Assembly: GCA_022818135.1 (NCBI GenBank) | Contig: JAFMSR010000008.1 | Coordinates: forward strand, 32,507,100 to 32,571,099 | Length of the DNA stretch: 64,000 nucleotides | Source: Saxidomus purpurata | Taxonomy: Eukaryota > Mollusca > Bivalvia > Venerida > Veneridae | Direction: 5' to 3' | Shown here: positions 1-11,235 of the stretch, one piece after another | How positions within the stretch are numbered: position 1 is the first letter of the stretch | Layout: each line of letters begins with the position of its first letter | Translations under genes and position numbers: made by a program | Notes under the pieces: generated by a model | The model's database searches: none | Told to the model about the DNA's origin: nothing | The model's input: only the letters and a program-made list of their open reading frames with translations

Positions 1-1140
1 GTTTATTTAGTGCACCCGAAAATTAAATGTTGACATTCCGTGGCATGCCTGTCAAAAATTGGCCAATGCTTTTCGTGATATGTCTGGAGAACGAAGCAAA
101 AATTGACTTTAAGCAAAGTCAGTTTTCAACTGAAGATCTTACCTCTGACTCTCTAACCAGGCGTAATGTAAATAGATGTCTGAATGAAATCAGTCGTGCC
201 CGAGTAGCAGCTTGTTTTAGAATATATAGTTATAAACATCTACCAAAAGTTTCTATAAGTGCTCTTTTTTGTTATTTTGCACCTGGTACTTTAGTTGAAA
301 AGGTGATTGTAAGGAGACCTAAGTCGATAGGTAATTTATTTAATTCTTGAAATAAATAAAACATGCTTAAGAAGTAATGACTGTGTATATTTGAATGATT
401 GCATATGTCTTACTCGCTAAAAGAGAGGGACACAAGATTAAATAAATTAAAGATGCTCTTTTTCAATGTTATTTTTGATTTCCATATACCCTTACATCTA
501 GTTTGTTTGCAGTAATGGTAAAATGCAACCGCTTGCTCAAAATAACATGGAGCATATAATATCGTTCAGGCTATAGTTTATAGACTCTTCTTGATATTAG
601 TTATTCATTTGAGTACCGAATGCATTTTTGTGGGCTATAGACGCATTAGTTTTCATTAGAGATTTGATTGTTTTCAATGATGAAAGACGTGTCAGCTTAA
701 ACCTAATCCGAGACCGAAGATGAAATTTTTATGCAACGATGTTTTGTAGTGCATGTGATTTGAACTGTTGCATTATACAGATGGCGTATTGTCATGGATC
801 CTTCAGACTGCAGACTGCAATGCAAAATACAAAATGATTGAATGAAAAACAAATCATCAATTTCAGACGCAGTCTCAATTTATGAATAATGAAATGTCTC
901 TCAGGCATAGCGGCGCAAGAAAGTTGATCTGCTGCTATTAAAGATTTCGTCAGATAATATTCTTGTATGCTAGTGTGCTCTTCTTACGCAATATGATGGT
1001 TTCTTTCCTGTGCATAATTGCGTTTACGCGTTGTGCCATATGCATTCGTGATGCGATGCCCTGATGTTGTATGCCACACGGTTTAACAGGTCAAGACAGG
1101 AATGGGAAGTGAGCGAAACAAGCAAGTGAAGTAAAATAAC
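1..1140. other. No gene supported; AT-rich sequence
   Basis: This stretch is AT-rich with no feature I can name. It contains an ATG-initiated open frame at 27-350 (+, 107 codons) that closes just before an AATAAATAAA run. I recognise no domain in it, and a frame of this length is expected by chance a few times in 64 kb at this base composition. It is therefore not called as a gene. Confidence 0.5.
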
Positions 1141-1302
1141 ATGTCAGGAAAGAATAAAACATCAAAAATACGAAAAGACAATATAAGGGCAAAGACGTGC
1201 ATGACATGTCGTAATAGAGGCTTTTGCAGAATAGATGACGCCCTAAAATGCATCAAGGACAATAGTTTTTGTGATTACATCGAACCTGTAATGTTTGCGT
1301 AA
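1141..1302 (+). CDS. Candidate small cysteine-containing protein, 53 aa, unknown
   Basis: I do not recognise this ORF. It starts at an ATG with A at -3, has an in-frame TAA six bases upstream of the ATG, and stops with TAA. The 53-residue product has a basic N-terminal third rich in Lys and Arg. Five cysteines follow at residues 20, 23, 29, 37 and 44, opening with a C-M-T-C pair, and the tail is acidic to neutral and ends EPVMFA. There is no hydrophobic signal peptide, so the cysteines would more likely bind a metal or be incidental than form disulphides in a secreted peptide. No splice sites or neighbours support it. Short ORFs are common by chance, so this is a weak candidate kept only for its non-random cysteine spacing. 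Confidence 0.15.
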   Translation: MSGKNKTSKIRKDNIRAKTCMTCRNRGFCRIDDALKCIKDNSFCDYIEPVMFA

Positions 1303-2635
1303 AGTAGGGTGATTTTCATGCCGATTAGATTTACCATAGTGAAACAACGCCGATTGAAATACCAACCAATGGTATTTGAATCGATGTCACCATTTGTAAG
1401 AAAAAGGAAAGACATATCAAAGAAATAATAACACACGTGAGCATGAACTAAGTCTGAGGATTATGAATGCAAAGAGCATCCTTTCTCACAGATCACATTT
1501 TCATTATACTATGTATAAAAGAGATGTAAATGAAATGTAAATAAAATGTTATATATATGAAGACCGAGGTGGGAAAAAAGACAAGGTGTGACTTATGGTT
1601 ATCTGCATTTAGACTGACTAAATATCATGATGTTTTCACGTTCATTTTTGTCATAAAATGGTTTCTAACACACAATCTTGTCATAAAAGTTCAAGAACTA
1701 GAACACATAATGCTTTTTGCCAAGACAATCTATTTTTAAAAGCTTTTTAAAATGTTGAAATATGACGTTGAGTGACTTCCAAAACATGCTACAAAATCAT
1801 AAGACATTTAGCCTAAAACACTTTCAATTTGCAAGATCTACACTGCTTTTACTCTTACTCAAATTGAATGAATGTGCAATGTTGTATAATGTTCAGCAAA
1901 ACAAAGCACTTACCACTGACATCAGAATACTTAATGATGTTCGTGATGTCATATTCGTTAACTCTTTATGTAGCTTACTTTAAATGACCATAACTTTGTT
2001 AATTTTTGAGATGTCCTCAGTATTCAGTAGATTTGTTTTACATAAGGTAGATTCTACAAAAGAATCTAAGTTTGATGGGTTAAAATACTTTCGTATTTCC
2101 GATTTAGTGATTACGATATTTTTTATGAGAGTATATGTTTGGGATAAATTTATATACCAATTAACACATGCCGTATTCTCAAATAGTTGGTCCAGCGTGA
2201 CATACATTCAAAAAGCACCAGACAACAAGGTTAAAAAGTATGACTGTATCTGATTTACTACTTAATACATCTGCTATGCCAAACTCCTCGTTTTTTAAAT
2301 CCTACTTTCCAGATTACGAAAACTACAGGAAAATAGGTTGATGGTTAAATTGTAATATGAAATCGTGAGTTTATGTACATGTGTATACATCGATGTGTTG
2401 GGCCTAAAAGAGTTAAAATGGAATGAACTTTTCTAGGTTATATTCATGGAGAAAACGTGCATCTAATGTTCATGGTTGAAATCAATCTTAACACCCAAGC
2501 AGTATAAAAACCAAAAGAGATAAATAAACTGCAGATTAACAGACTCTACTTAAATAAACATAGTTTGCAATTTACACATACAATACATAGATACATGCCA
2601 TGGTTGAAAAGGATTAGATCCGACAACTATAAATC
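1303..2635. other. No gene seen
   Basis: AT-rich sequence with several short overlapping open frames on both strands (for example 1557-1739, 1762-1983 and 1984-2253). None shows a domain, splice structure or consistent composition, so I see nothing here that supports a gene or a named repeat. Confidence 0.5.
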
Positions 2636-2870
2636 TTATAGAAGTCTTCTCTTTGAGTTGTGGCCGGGAAGAAAATCGATATAAGTCAAGATCACAATAT
2701 GTGATACTCGAAGTCACGGTAACGATACACGAAGTTGCGATTAACGATGTTTTATTTTCATTGTATCTTAGTGCATCGCCATATCAACTTCGCGCATCGC
2801 AATCGTATCGTCATCTTCCCTTCGCGTTATCGACCAATAAATTATTGAAGAGAAGTCAATGGCCTTAACG
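2636..2870. repeat. Possible decayed foldback element
   Basis: The two halves share imperfect inverted similarity. The left half carries ACGATACACGAAGTTGCGAT, and the reverse complement of the right half carries ACGATACGATTGCG followed by CGCGAAGTTG. The block is also denser in CGA and CGAT words than its surroundings. No clean terminal repeat or target-site duplication was found, so this may be a decayed miniature inverted-repeat element or an unrelated CpG-bearing repeat. Confidence 0.25.
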
Positions 2871-3992
2871 GAACACCAAACGCATTTGTAGATTAGTTTT
2901 TTTTTTCATTTAAAGAAATGCTTATTAAATTATCAAAAACGACGATGTGGTTCTCGGTAGATTATATAATTATATTACAAATTATGGTTTATATGTATGG
3001 GGATAATTGTTCTTTTATTTCAGAATGTACAGAAGACATTTAGTGAGGCACTTAAAACCTGATGTTTGTACAATTTTTAGTTTTTAGGGTTTTGCAGAAT
3101 AGATTAAGTTGAAATGTTACTCTCGGGTTTCCTTATTAACCGGTTTCCGAAACAAATTTGTTCAGCTTTTATTTGAAAACGAAAAGTAATTTCTTGTCAA
3201 ATGCTTTTATGTAATGAACAGGAAATACTCAAGCTTTCGAAAATAGCAGGTAAAACGGTAAATTAATCGAAAGCTTTCATGAAATAAGATTTTTTTTCTA
3301 AAACGTTACAGACATATATTATAATTAAAAGCACAACAATGGATTGTTTCACAAGCTTTTTTTTTCACAACTTTTATTTTTGTGCAGTCAAAACTGAATA
3401 TTTCGTTTTCAAAGTACTCTAGCAAAGGTAACAATAAGTCAACACATTTAAAGGTGCTCGTTCTCAGTTACCGTTGAAAATAATGGATTACTTATTAAAA
3501 AATTTATTTACTTATTGATCAACATAAACAAAAGGCTAGGTAGAAATTTGCAGAAATCTATTATAAATGTCGGTTGCACGGCACCGCTACACTGTATGTT
3601 TACATAAAAGTTTCAAAAGCGTTTGCAACGCTTTTGAATTTGGTAGCGTATTTTTTTAAATAAAAGAGATACATGTGACAGGATTTTTTACTGGAGCCCT
3701 TTTATATGAATATATGTTCTTAAATACATTATTTACATACAGTTTGAAGAACTTTATTTTTTTACCAAAATCTGAGAGTAAGCAGCTTTTAAATTCCCTT
3801 AGGCTAATAAACAGTTTTTACCTGAACAGGATTGACCAATTTTGTCTACTGTGCAGTTGGTTGACAATAAAGAAGGGATCAGTAAATGCAGCCACATTTT
3901 ACAAAAATCAATTTTCAGCAGTGACGTTTTCATCGCAGCCGTATTATGCTCCCTTTAGACCGAGTTCGTATCTATCAATATAATGTGTTGTC
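2871..3992. other. No gene seen; one short perfect hairpin inside
   Basis: AT-rich sequence. The open frame at 3675-3983 (+) has no recognisable domain and is chance-length. The only structured item is the hairpin at 3612-3638, listed separately. Confidence 0.45.
3612..3638. repeat. Perfect inverted repeat (hairpin)
   Basis: The 12-bp arms TTCAAAAGCGTT and AACGCTTTTGAA are perfect complements separated by TGC. The flanks do not extend the match. It could be a small cruciform or RNA hairpin, or a relic of a palindromic element. Confidence 0.8.
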
Positions 3993-4025
3993 ACCCACCC
4001 CCCCAACCCCACCCCCCCACCCCCC
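3993..4025 (-). repeat. C-rich tract, potential G-quadruplex on the minus strand
   Basis: The plus strand carries runs of 3, 7, 4, 7 and 6 C separated by one or two bases. The minus strand therefore has at least four G-runs of three or more with loops of one to two bases, which fits the usual G-quadruplex pattern. It lies at the left margin of a dispersed repeat. Strand-biased C runs like this are also slippage-prone, so exact run lengths may vary. Confidence 0.75.
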
Positions 4026-4099
4026 GCAACGTTATGTATAGAATATGTGGCCCAATATCTCTCACCTGGATACCATTGGCTGTAATACAAGGTCAACAA

Positions 4100-4645
4100 T
4101 CGCATCAAAGGAAGGTACAATTTTGACATAGGGGTCATGATTTGAACAATATTCGTAGAGGTCTACCACTCAATGCTACATGATTTTTTTCAGTTTCCCT
4201 ATATCTGGATTTGTGAAATTTAATAACTTCCGATAAATTTTGACCTGGGAGTCATTATTTGAACAAGTTTGGTAAAAGCCCATTAGACAATGCAACGTGC
4301 CAAATATCTCAGCTCTAGGCCTTGTGTTTGTAAAATCGATTGACTGCCTGGATGGGTCAAGTTTGATCCGAAGGTCATGTTTTGAACAATACAGGTAGAT
4401 GACTACTAAGAAAGGCTACACGCCAAATGTCGAAGCTCTAGGCCCTATAGTTTAGGACTAAAAGATTTTCAAAGTTTCTATATAATTCTGTAAAAACAAA
4501 TGACCCCTTGGCGAGGCCAATTTTGACCCTTGAGACATAATTTGCACAGTCTTGGTAGTGTCTACTAGACAAAGCTACACGCAAAATATTAAAGCTTTTT
4601 TGTTTAAGAGAGTCTTAAACGTTTTTAATTTCGGTTGTCTTGGAG
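4100..4645 (+). repeat. Bivalve-type dispersed repeat, family 1, copy A
   Basis: The block contains at least three diverged units of about 150-170 bp. Each has the order: a GGTCAT phrase, TTTGAACAAT, a (T)GGTA..AG phrase, 'CTA..AGACAATGC..', and then 'AGCTCTAGGCC'. Units are visible near 4130, 4245, 4375 and 4530. The same order occurs in copy B at 27541-28150. From memory this is a very common non-coding repeat style in clam genomes. No ORF or terminal repeat is visible, and how it moves is unknown to me. Confidence 0.7.
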
Positions 4646-5689
4646 ACTCGAGCTTAGCATAGAATACATTTTTGAACACTTGAGAACCATCCAACGTACA
4701 TCCTTGTCAATTTTGTATCGAAACGAGCCGAGTTGTTTAGGTGGAGATGTTGTTTGAAGCAATGGACAGTGTGTATTTAAGTTTGTTTTTCTGATGTAAA
4801 TGTAACGGTACGGAATTAATCACAATTTGGAGAAAAAGTGTACGCAGACGGATAGCTTAGTCAGGAGAGCATTCGAGTCCAGTGCCCATTTGTCTCTGTC
4901 TGTGACAGTTTACGCTCTCTTGTTGCATAAAGATAAAACTTGACAGGATCTTTTACGATGAAATCTAGCTACACATCTCTTTCATATACTCAAAAAAGCG
5001 GCGACCATCTTTATCAAAGATAGTTATTGTTATGTTTGTGGATGTAGTTCCACAAGCTTGAATATTTTTAAGGTACTATATGTGATATAATTTGAAAACA
5101 TGTTACAATTCTCTAGCGATACTTTAAAAGTTTCATTACGTTTTACAGACTGTGCACTCGAATAGTCACCAAAACACTGTTGCATATTTCTTGTTAAGAA
5201 TTTTTTCATCTGAAAATATTATTGATACATGTTGAATTTAGCTGGTCACAGCCGTGTTTTTTATGTCAAATGTTTGACTTCACAGCTGTTTAAACTCGCA
5301 AGTTAAATATACGTTTCTACAAAATTAACATGACTCAATTTACAGGTATTTTCCAAAGTTGCTACTGAAAATCCTTAAGTAAAATTCAGTAAGTAGTAAT
5401 TATTTTAGCTCTCGAGATTTAGACGTCCACATGTGTATCGTTTATTGTGTCCTCTTTACATACATTTGTACTTAAAGTGACATACATATTTTTTTATGTG
5501 TACATTTATATTAATTGCTAATTGAATAGACAAGAAAATATGTTTGAAATTGACTTCTGACATCGATGACAGAACTACGACTGTGTTCCTTGAGAAAACA
5601 GACAAATTAACTCTGAAGGGATTCGACATCACGGAAGTAGTAATTTAAAGCGTAATTCTGTGTGATTCGATTCCTTATTTACTTTGCGG
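4646..5689. other. No gene seen; possible tRNA-like scrap near 4850-4890
   Basis: A phrase at about 4849-4868 (GATAGCTTAGTCAGGAGAGC) resembles the A box of a tRNA such as tRNA-Lys. No good B box follows at the expected spacing, so it is at most a decayed SINE head. The remainder is AT-rich sequence with nothing I can name. Confidence 0.4.
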
Positions 5690-5723
5690 ACGAGCTTGTT
5701 TAATTGTTAACTACCAAGCTCGT
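5690..5723. repeat. Perfect 9-bp stem hairpin
   Basis: The arms ACGAGCTTG and CAAGCTCGT are exact complements around a 16-base AT-rich loop. The hairpin sits just upstream of a GC-rich patch (CCCCGCGG) and an ATG at 5757 that opens only 11 codons. It is not a bacterial-type terminator context, and its function is unknown. Confidence 0.75.
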
Positions 5724-8700
5724 GTTCCTCTCTCTGCTCCCCGCGGAACATTTACAATGACGGATATTGATTTATCTAAACTTATTTAGACTTCAGGGCA
5801 TCTTACTCTTTTACATTACAGTATTCTCCTTTTTCTGCAAGAGATTGCTCATCCGTGTTTGATGATATTTCAAATAATAATAGGCAAGACATGGAATCCT
5901 ACAAAATAGTTGTTCAAGTTATAAAGGTGTTTGTTTTTCGTTGTGCTTGTAGTTGGAACATAATGCTGTAAGGGTCGCAAGCACATTATTACCTGTTATA
6001 TTCTACTGTTTGAAAATGGCTTTTTACACAAGGAGTGACATTTTAGCAATAAACTCGTAAGATATTTATAACAGCTTCCGAAAGATTCTTGTTTTTTAGT
6101 ACCTCAAAACTTTGTTCTGGAACATACAAGCAATATGTTTCCTTATATTTTTTAACAACAAGTTAATATATTCTGACAAAAATAAACTCATTTCGAAAGA
6201 AAATAATAATGAATGCTTCACCCCTTCATACTTAAAGCAAACTGTGTAATTATACAGCTGAAATGCTTTAAAGGGGAGTAGCATAATTGTATTTTGTTAC
6301 ATAATTCAATACAGGACTTTCAGAGCAACAGCTTTTAGCAGATATGCTATCTATCTATAATTGGAACTTTAAGAAGTTTATCAAATGTTTTTTTTTTTTA
6401 TTACAAAGATCAACTCAGCTCTGCTGTAGAGACACTGTTTGAGTAGTGTCATATAGCAAAAAGTACTTTTGGGGGCCCAAGGAAATTTCATTTTGTGACC
6501 TTTATCAAAAAATAAAAATTCTCGAAAAACAAACGGTCAATTAAGTAGTATATATCCTCTATGACAAAAACAGCAGCCTTTTTGTTCAAATTAATAATGC
6601 ATGAATCGACATTGATTCACGTCATACGAGTCCCTTAAGATTAGCTTGTATAGAAGGAACACTACTGCTTTCAAAACTGCCATGTAAGTAGTGAGTTATC
6701 CCTAAAGACCTGGACTGGAAGCATGTGACAACATTTACCACAGCTTCATCAAACTTTATGTCAGTCAAAGATATATATATATAGAAACACTTTAACATAA
6801 AAGGCACCATTTGGAGGTGTTCTGTACATAAACACATTTGGTTTGATAAATGCTATTCATTCACAGTCATGAATTATGCAACACAGGTTATGCCGATTGT
6901 CATTACGAATGTAGGAAAATGCCCCCTAAAATATCAACGATATTCATACTGCGTTCAGCTGATATTAGTTTCTTAGTCTATTTTTGGAAGAAATACGCTC
7001 TTCTTAGTAATTCGAAATGTAGAATCTATTTTATTTACTGACTAAAGTACATGTTCAAAGGCACATGATGATTCCAAATAAATAAAGATCCAAATTAATA
7101 GCTTCAGCACAGTAAATAGGTAGCGTGACACCAACAAACTAAAAGAAAATGGATGATACAGAGCACAGTATGTAATATCAAAGTTGAAATCCGCAGCTGA
7201 TATCGAACATTAAACTTCAGTACAAATCATGACATTGGAAATACATACCATATAGTAGCATAAACATTACCAAAACATTTATTACATAATTAAAATCAAT
7301 TTTCGTTTTTAACCACGATGTCAATTTATATAATATTTTTGGACGTAAAGTTTAAAAAATAATTATAAATTAATATCTGCAACTCACTAATCAACTGTTT
7401 CATAATCGTGAGGTGCAGCAACATAGTATTACCCTAAAAAAATACAGATTTAGCGTTTACAACAGATTGTTCGGCCAATAAAAGATAAAATAATTTGCTC
7501 TGGCATAACTACATTCAACTCTGAAAAAGATACATTTTTCTCGTAACCAGCGGATTCAATCTTTAACGAGCTATTTGAAATGATCTTTACCTAACTGAAG
7601 TCACATACATAAAATGTTGAGTCTGCATTAGAATACTTACTATAGTTAAAACTAGGGTTAAAATGCAAAAGTAAGTATTGTAACTACAATAATTACAAAC
7701 ATGTATGTAAATGGAATTATAACCAAAATACTCATACCGACATAAAAAGCAAGACACGGCGGTGCATTTAATCATATCTTATATGAAAAACTAAATTCTT
7801 TTAATTTTACCAGAGTTTTCTATTGAAATCAGTGAAGTTAGAATGAAAAGTAAATTGTAGGACGCTCTCCTTGTTACAAAACAGCCAGTTATTTATCATA
7901 ATCAAATTTTCTATAATTGCTGATTAGAAATTTTCATTTTGTTTCTTGTATACGCCTGCTCAGAATCATATGTCTTGGAAACGTTCCCAGTTATGAATGT
8001 AAAATTGTAACTATTTTATTAACGAAATTTTCAGTGCCATACAATAGCTTTCTTTGGGCAGTTCTTATTTCATTTTTGACAGGGTGCTTAAAAATAAACA
8101 CAGGCTTGCTGTGGTAAAAGGGGTCAGGAATTGTGAAACCATTTGGTAAACACCCTTTATAAATTTACTTATCTGGCTGAGGCCTGACTCCATGAACTGA
8201 AACCATTAATGTAATGTGTCTGCAATGTGACATATGCGAGTATTTAAGGTTAAGTAAATTCAGATTTATGGAAACATGCTCAATCGTTTTCTGAAGCAGA
8301 GGAGGATACCATCTTTATTTTCCTACCTATTTTGTCTTAGTAATGGACATATATGGCCTTGAACAAAATTATGTGACAGTTGTATACCATAAATTATCTT
8401 ACAAAATGTTATTGTTTGTGCATTGTAAACTACAATATCATTGCTCATACAGCAACAGTGACCGCCGTTCAGTATGAATTATCAAGCATGATCTCTTTCA
8501 CTATATTCACGTCCGCTTGATTCCTGCCTAACGTCACGGTAGCACAGCATCCTTTAAATAATTTACAAAGTACTGTGTATTATAACAGTGTTATTTAATA
8601 AAACCCTTATGTTTTTATCCTGTAATTATTACTAAAGCAAAGGATGTAGATCTCACTTTATTATCAACACATATTTTATTTGCAATTCTAACACCGATCC

Positions 8701-8934
8701 GCAGCTTTTTGTACATACGTATACCTGTAGCATATAAGCTGGAAATGGAAATATATAGCCTGTACATTATTTTACGATAACACACACGATGTCCTCCACG
8801 GACAACACTTGTTCGGTCAATGGTTTCCGTGTGTATAAGTGACAATGAATTCTTACAACGCATTCAACATAGCTCGGGGCAATTTTCAAAGGCAATGCCG
8901 TCTTAGAAACGAAATAATAAATGTATACCAGTAA
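5724..8934. other. No gene seen
   Basis: AT-rich sequence with short chance ORFs on both strands (for example 6096-6284 minus, 6622-6837 minus, 7917-8117 plus). A short (AT)n run lies near 6773-6782. I found no domain, credible exon or named repeat. Confidence 0.45.
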
Positions 8935-9260
8935 TACCCTGGTCACATTAACGCTACGAGCTCCGTAAGAGTAATTTTGCAAATTCGCACGAAGTCCGTA
9001 CGGTCATCGTTGACTCTTGCGAGCATCGTTCGGATTTTTTTTTTTAACTCGCAGAGGACTCGAGGACTCGGTGAAAATGTATCACCGAGATCCCGAGTTC
9101 TCGCCAAGATCGTAGAAATTTTCGAAGTCGGGAGCAGATCGCAAGGTGCCCCGTACTTGCACGTGACCAGAAGCTACGATTGTACGGAGACCGTACGTAT
9201 TTTAAAAGTTGGTGGAATCGCACGATTTTAAATGTACGGACATCGTGCGGATATGTCACT
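8935..9260. repeat. CpG-rich token repeat, copy A
   Basis: This GC- and CpG-rich block in AT-rich flanks is built from short related words: CCGTACGG, CATCGT, ACTCGCAG, GACTCGGTGAAAA and TCGTAGAAATT. The words appear in the same order as in copy B at 44505-45180, and a 23-bp exact match beginning GTGACCAGAAGCTACGATTG is shared by both (from 9163 here, from 45125 there). The left edge has CTGGTCAC (8939-8946), the inverse of GTGACCAG (9163-9170), so an inverted terminal pair is possible. However, the copy-to-copy similarity runs past the right motif. ORFs seen here reflect a lack of stop codons in the words, not a gene. Confidence 0.75.
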
Positions 9261-9462
9261 AAGGCGTAATCTATCAATGAATAAATTACAGTTAGTCAAT
9301 CGGCTGCGAATTAGTTTGTGAATTAGAATTTTTTTAGTAAACATAACTTACCTTAAAGTTTGTTATGGTATAATTGATCTATATTTCTATCGTATAATTA
9401 TGTAATTCACACCTAAGATTGTGACATCAACACAGTACAATTGTCGGAACGTAACAGTTCTC

Positions 9463-9590
9463 ACACGAAGCGCACGATACACGGACGATGTACGCACGAT
9501 AAACGCACGTTGCACGTTCAGTAAATAAAGCGATTCAGAACAATACACGATATACACGATGTACGAAGCGCACGCTACACGCTATGGACT
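9463..9590. repeat. Degenerate CACGAT/ACGCACG tandem words
   Basis: About 11-bp degenerate units of the form CACGATACACG, ACGATGTACGC and ACGATAAACGC follow one another, interrupted by a short AT-rich insert near 9510-9540. The vocabulary matches the CpG-rich block 200 bp upstream, so this may be its far end split by sequence decay or by an insertion. Confidence 0.6.
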
Positions 9591-10619
9591 TTTACATTTT
9601 CATCTAAATTTAGATTGTTTTGTCCAAATATTTTTGTTTACCTTTTCATATTCACATAGATCTTTCTGTAACTATTAGTGGTCCTAAGGCCTTTTGATCA
9701 GACCGAAATAATCAGAATGTACATATAGTTACAATGTACATTTTTTCTTAAAGTATTCCTTTTGAACAAAGCGTGCAGATACATTAAAGTTTCTGAATTC
9801 CCACAGGATTATCTAAATGGTACATAAATTCAAACTTTCTCATGATTTAAGAGTAGTAGGGTATCTTATTAGAAATACCATGAATATTTCATGGATTAAC
9901 ATAAACATTACCAAGAAACGTTGCAAATAAAGATGTCTTAAAATGTTCTGTAAGTGACAGAATTGATGTTATTGTACAAATCAAACACATATGTGAGTGA
10001 AGAAACAACACCAACCACATAGTGCTTGTAACTCATGTCGGCTTTAGAAGTAGCATTTATGCAAATAAGTATCTCTATTTTCCTAACCAACTAGTTTTAA
10101 AAGCATGAAGAAACGAGATTTTTTCTGTGAAATGTTTAATGTAAGTGCAGTTGAAATTTATGGTATGGCTGGTTTTATAAGTAGTGGAACTTGTCAGAAG
10201 ACAAAATGGACATTAAGTGCACTGTTTCCTTCAGTGCAGTTTCATGTGAAACCATAAACAAATCAAGTGATCGTCAGCATATTTTGAGAAGTTTGTTTTA
10301 TGCTGAATTAAGCACAGCCTTATTCTAAAGTGAGGACCGTCTTTACTTTTGCTGTTAAGAATTATGCCGCACACTATTAAATTTGAGTTTTATTAGAAAG
10401 TTTTGGGAATGAAAAAATACTAAGTGCAACACTTACACAAAATATAAAGATGTTTTGATTAATGACTTTATTGCTATCCGTACCACATGCTTGTTTTAAT
10501 GGAAAACTGGAGCTATCCCTTAATGTGATGAATTCCCCCAGATACCGCATTGACGCAGTTATTATACCCCTTTGCAGCCGCTTCAACCCGCTTGGGCACA
10601 GTTAATAAATAAGAGCAAT
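9591..10619. other. No gene seen
   Basis: AT-rich sequence. The open frame at 10377-10586 (-) is chance-length and featureless. No repeat that I can name. Confidence 0.45.
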
Positions 10620-11235
10620 GCATACAGATGCTGCAAGCTGATGTTGCAATGAATTTGAAGCAAACAACATGCCGGTGATATGCTTAACTAAGCATGGTAT
10701 TCATCGCGCATGTAAAATTTCATTGATTGCTGGCAAATAGCCCGTCCAAAGCATATCACTGTGCACTTTATGTATGAATAATTCAAAAGGGTTACAATTC
10801 AAAAAAATTTATCCACATGTAACATACTTTCAATTTGTACAACTAAGTCTGAGACTTATCATTCCTGTAAATTTCCATTGTACCCTCAGCGGTAAATGAA
10901 CAGGAGTACAGACAAACATCTCTATCTACACTATATGTATGAAGAAATCAAAAGGGATTGAACTCAATGAAAAATCCTCAAGGAGTAAAATGCAAACAAT
11001 AAGCGCAACTTAGGTACATTGTAATCATTCCTGTAAATTTCTGTGATTGCTGAGAAATAGAGCGGACAATGCACATTATATCGAAACATCTAAGGGCAAT
11101 AACTCAATGAAAAAAACATCCGAGCGGAACATGCCGAAGATATGCACACGTCCATGAGGTTTCATTAGAACTCCAACCATTAGTTCCCGAGTTGGGGGAC
11201 AATGTTTGTTTTCGTGTATGTGGGCTGCAGCGTAC
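10620..11235 (+). repeat. Bivalve-type dispersed repeat with internal diverged units, family 3
   Basis: At least three diverged units can be aligned by eye. Each has the motif order ACATGCCG..GATATGC, 'CATTCCTGTAAATTTC', 'GTATGAA.AA.TCAAAAGGG' or its variant 'CTAAGGGCAATAACTCAATG', and 'AAAAAATC/CATCCGAG'. The block ends with the phrase AACCATTAGTTCCCGAG. The internal units are roughly 150 bp. I recall this vocabulary from abundant clam repeats. No coding capacity is visible, since the open frame at 11192-11431 begins at the edge and has no domain. Confidence 0.65.

Noticed and set aside
27..350. 107-aa ORF at the left edge followed by AATAAA-like text
   Set aside because: Chance-length, no recognisable motif. 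The AATAAA word is frequent in AT-rich DNA.
4849..4910. tRNA-like A box
   Set aside because: No B box at the proper distance, too decayed to call.
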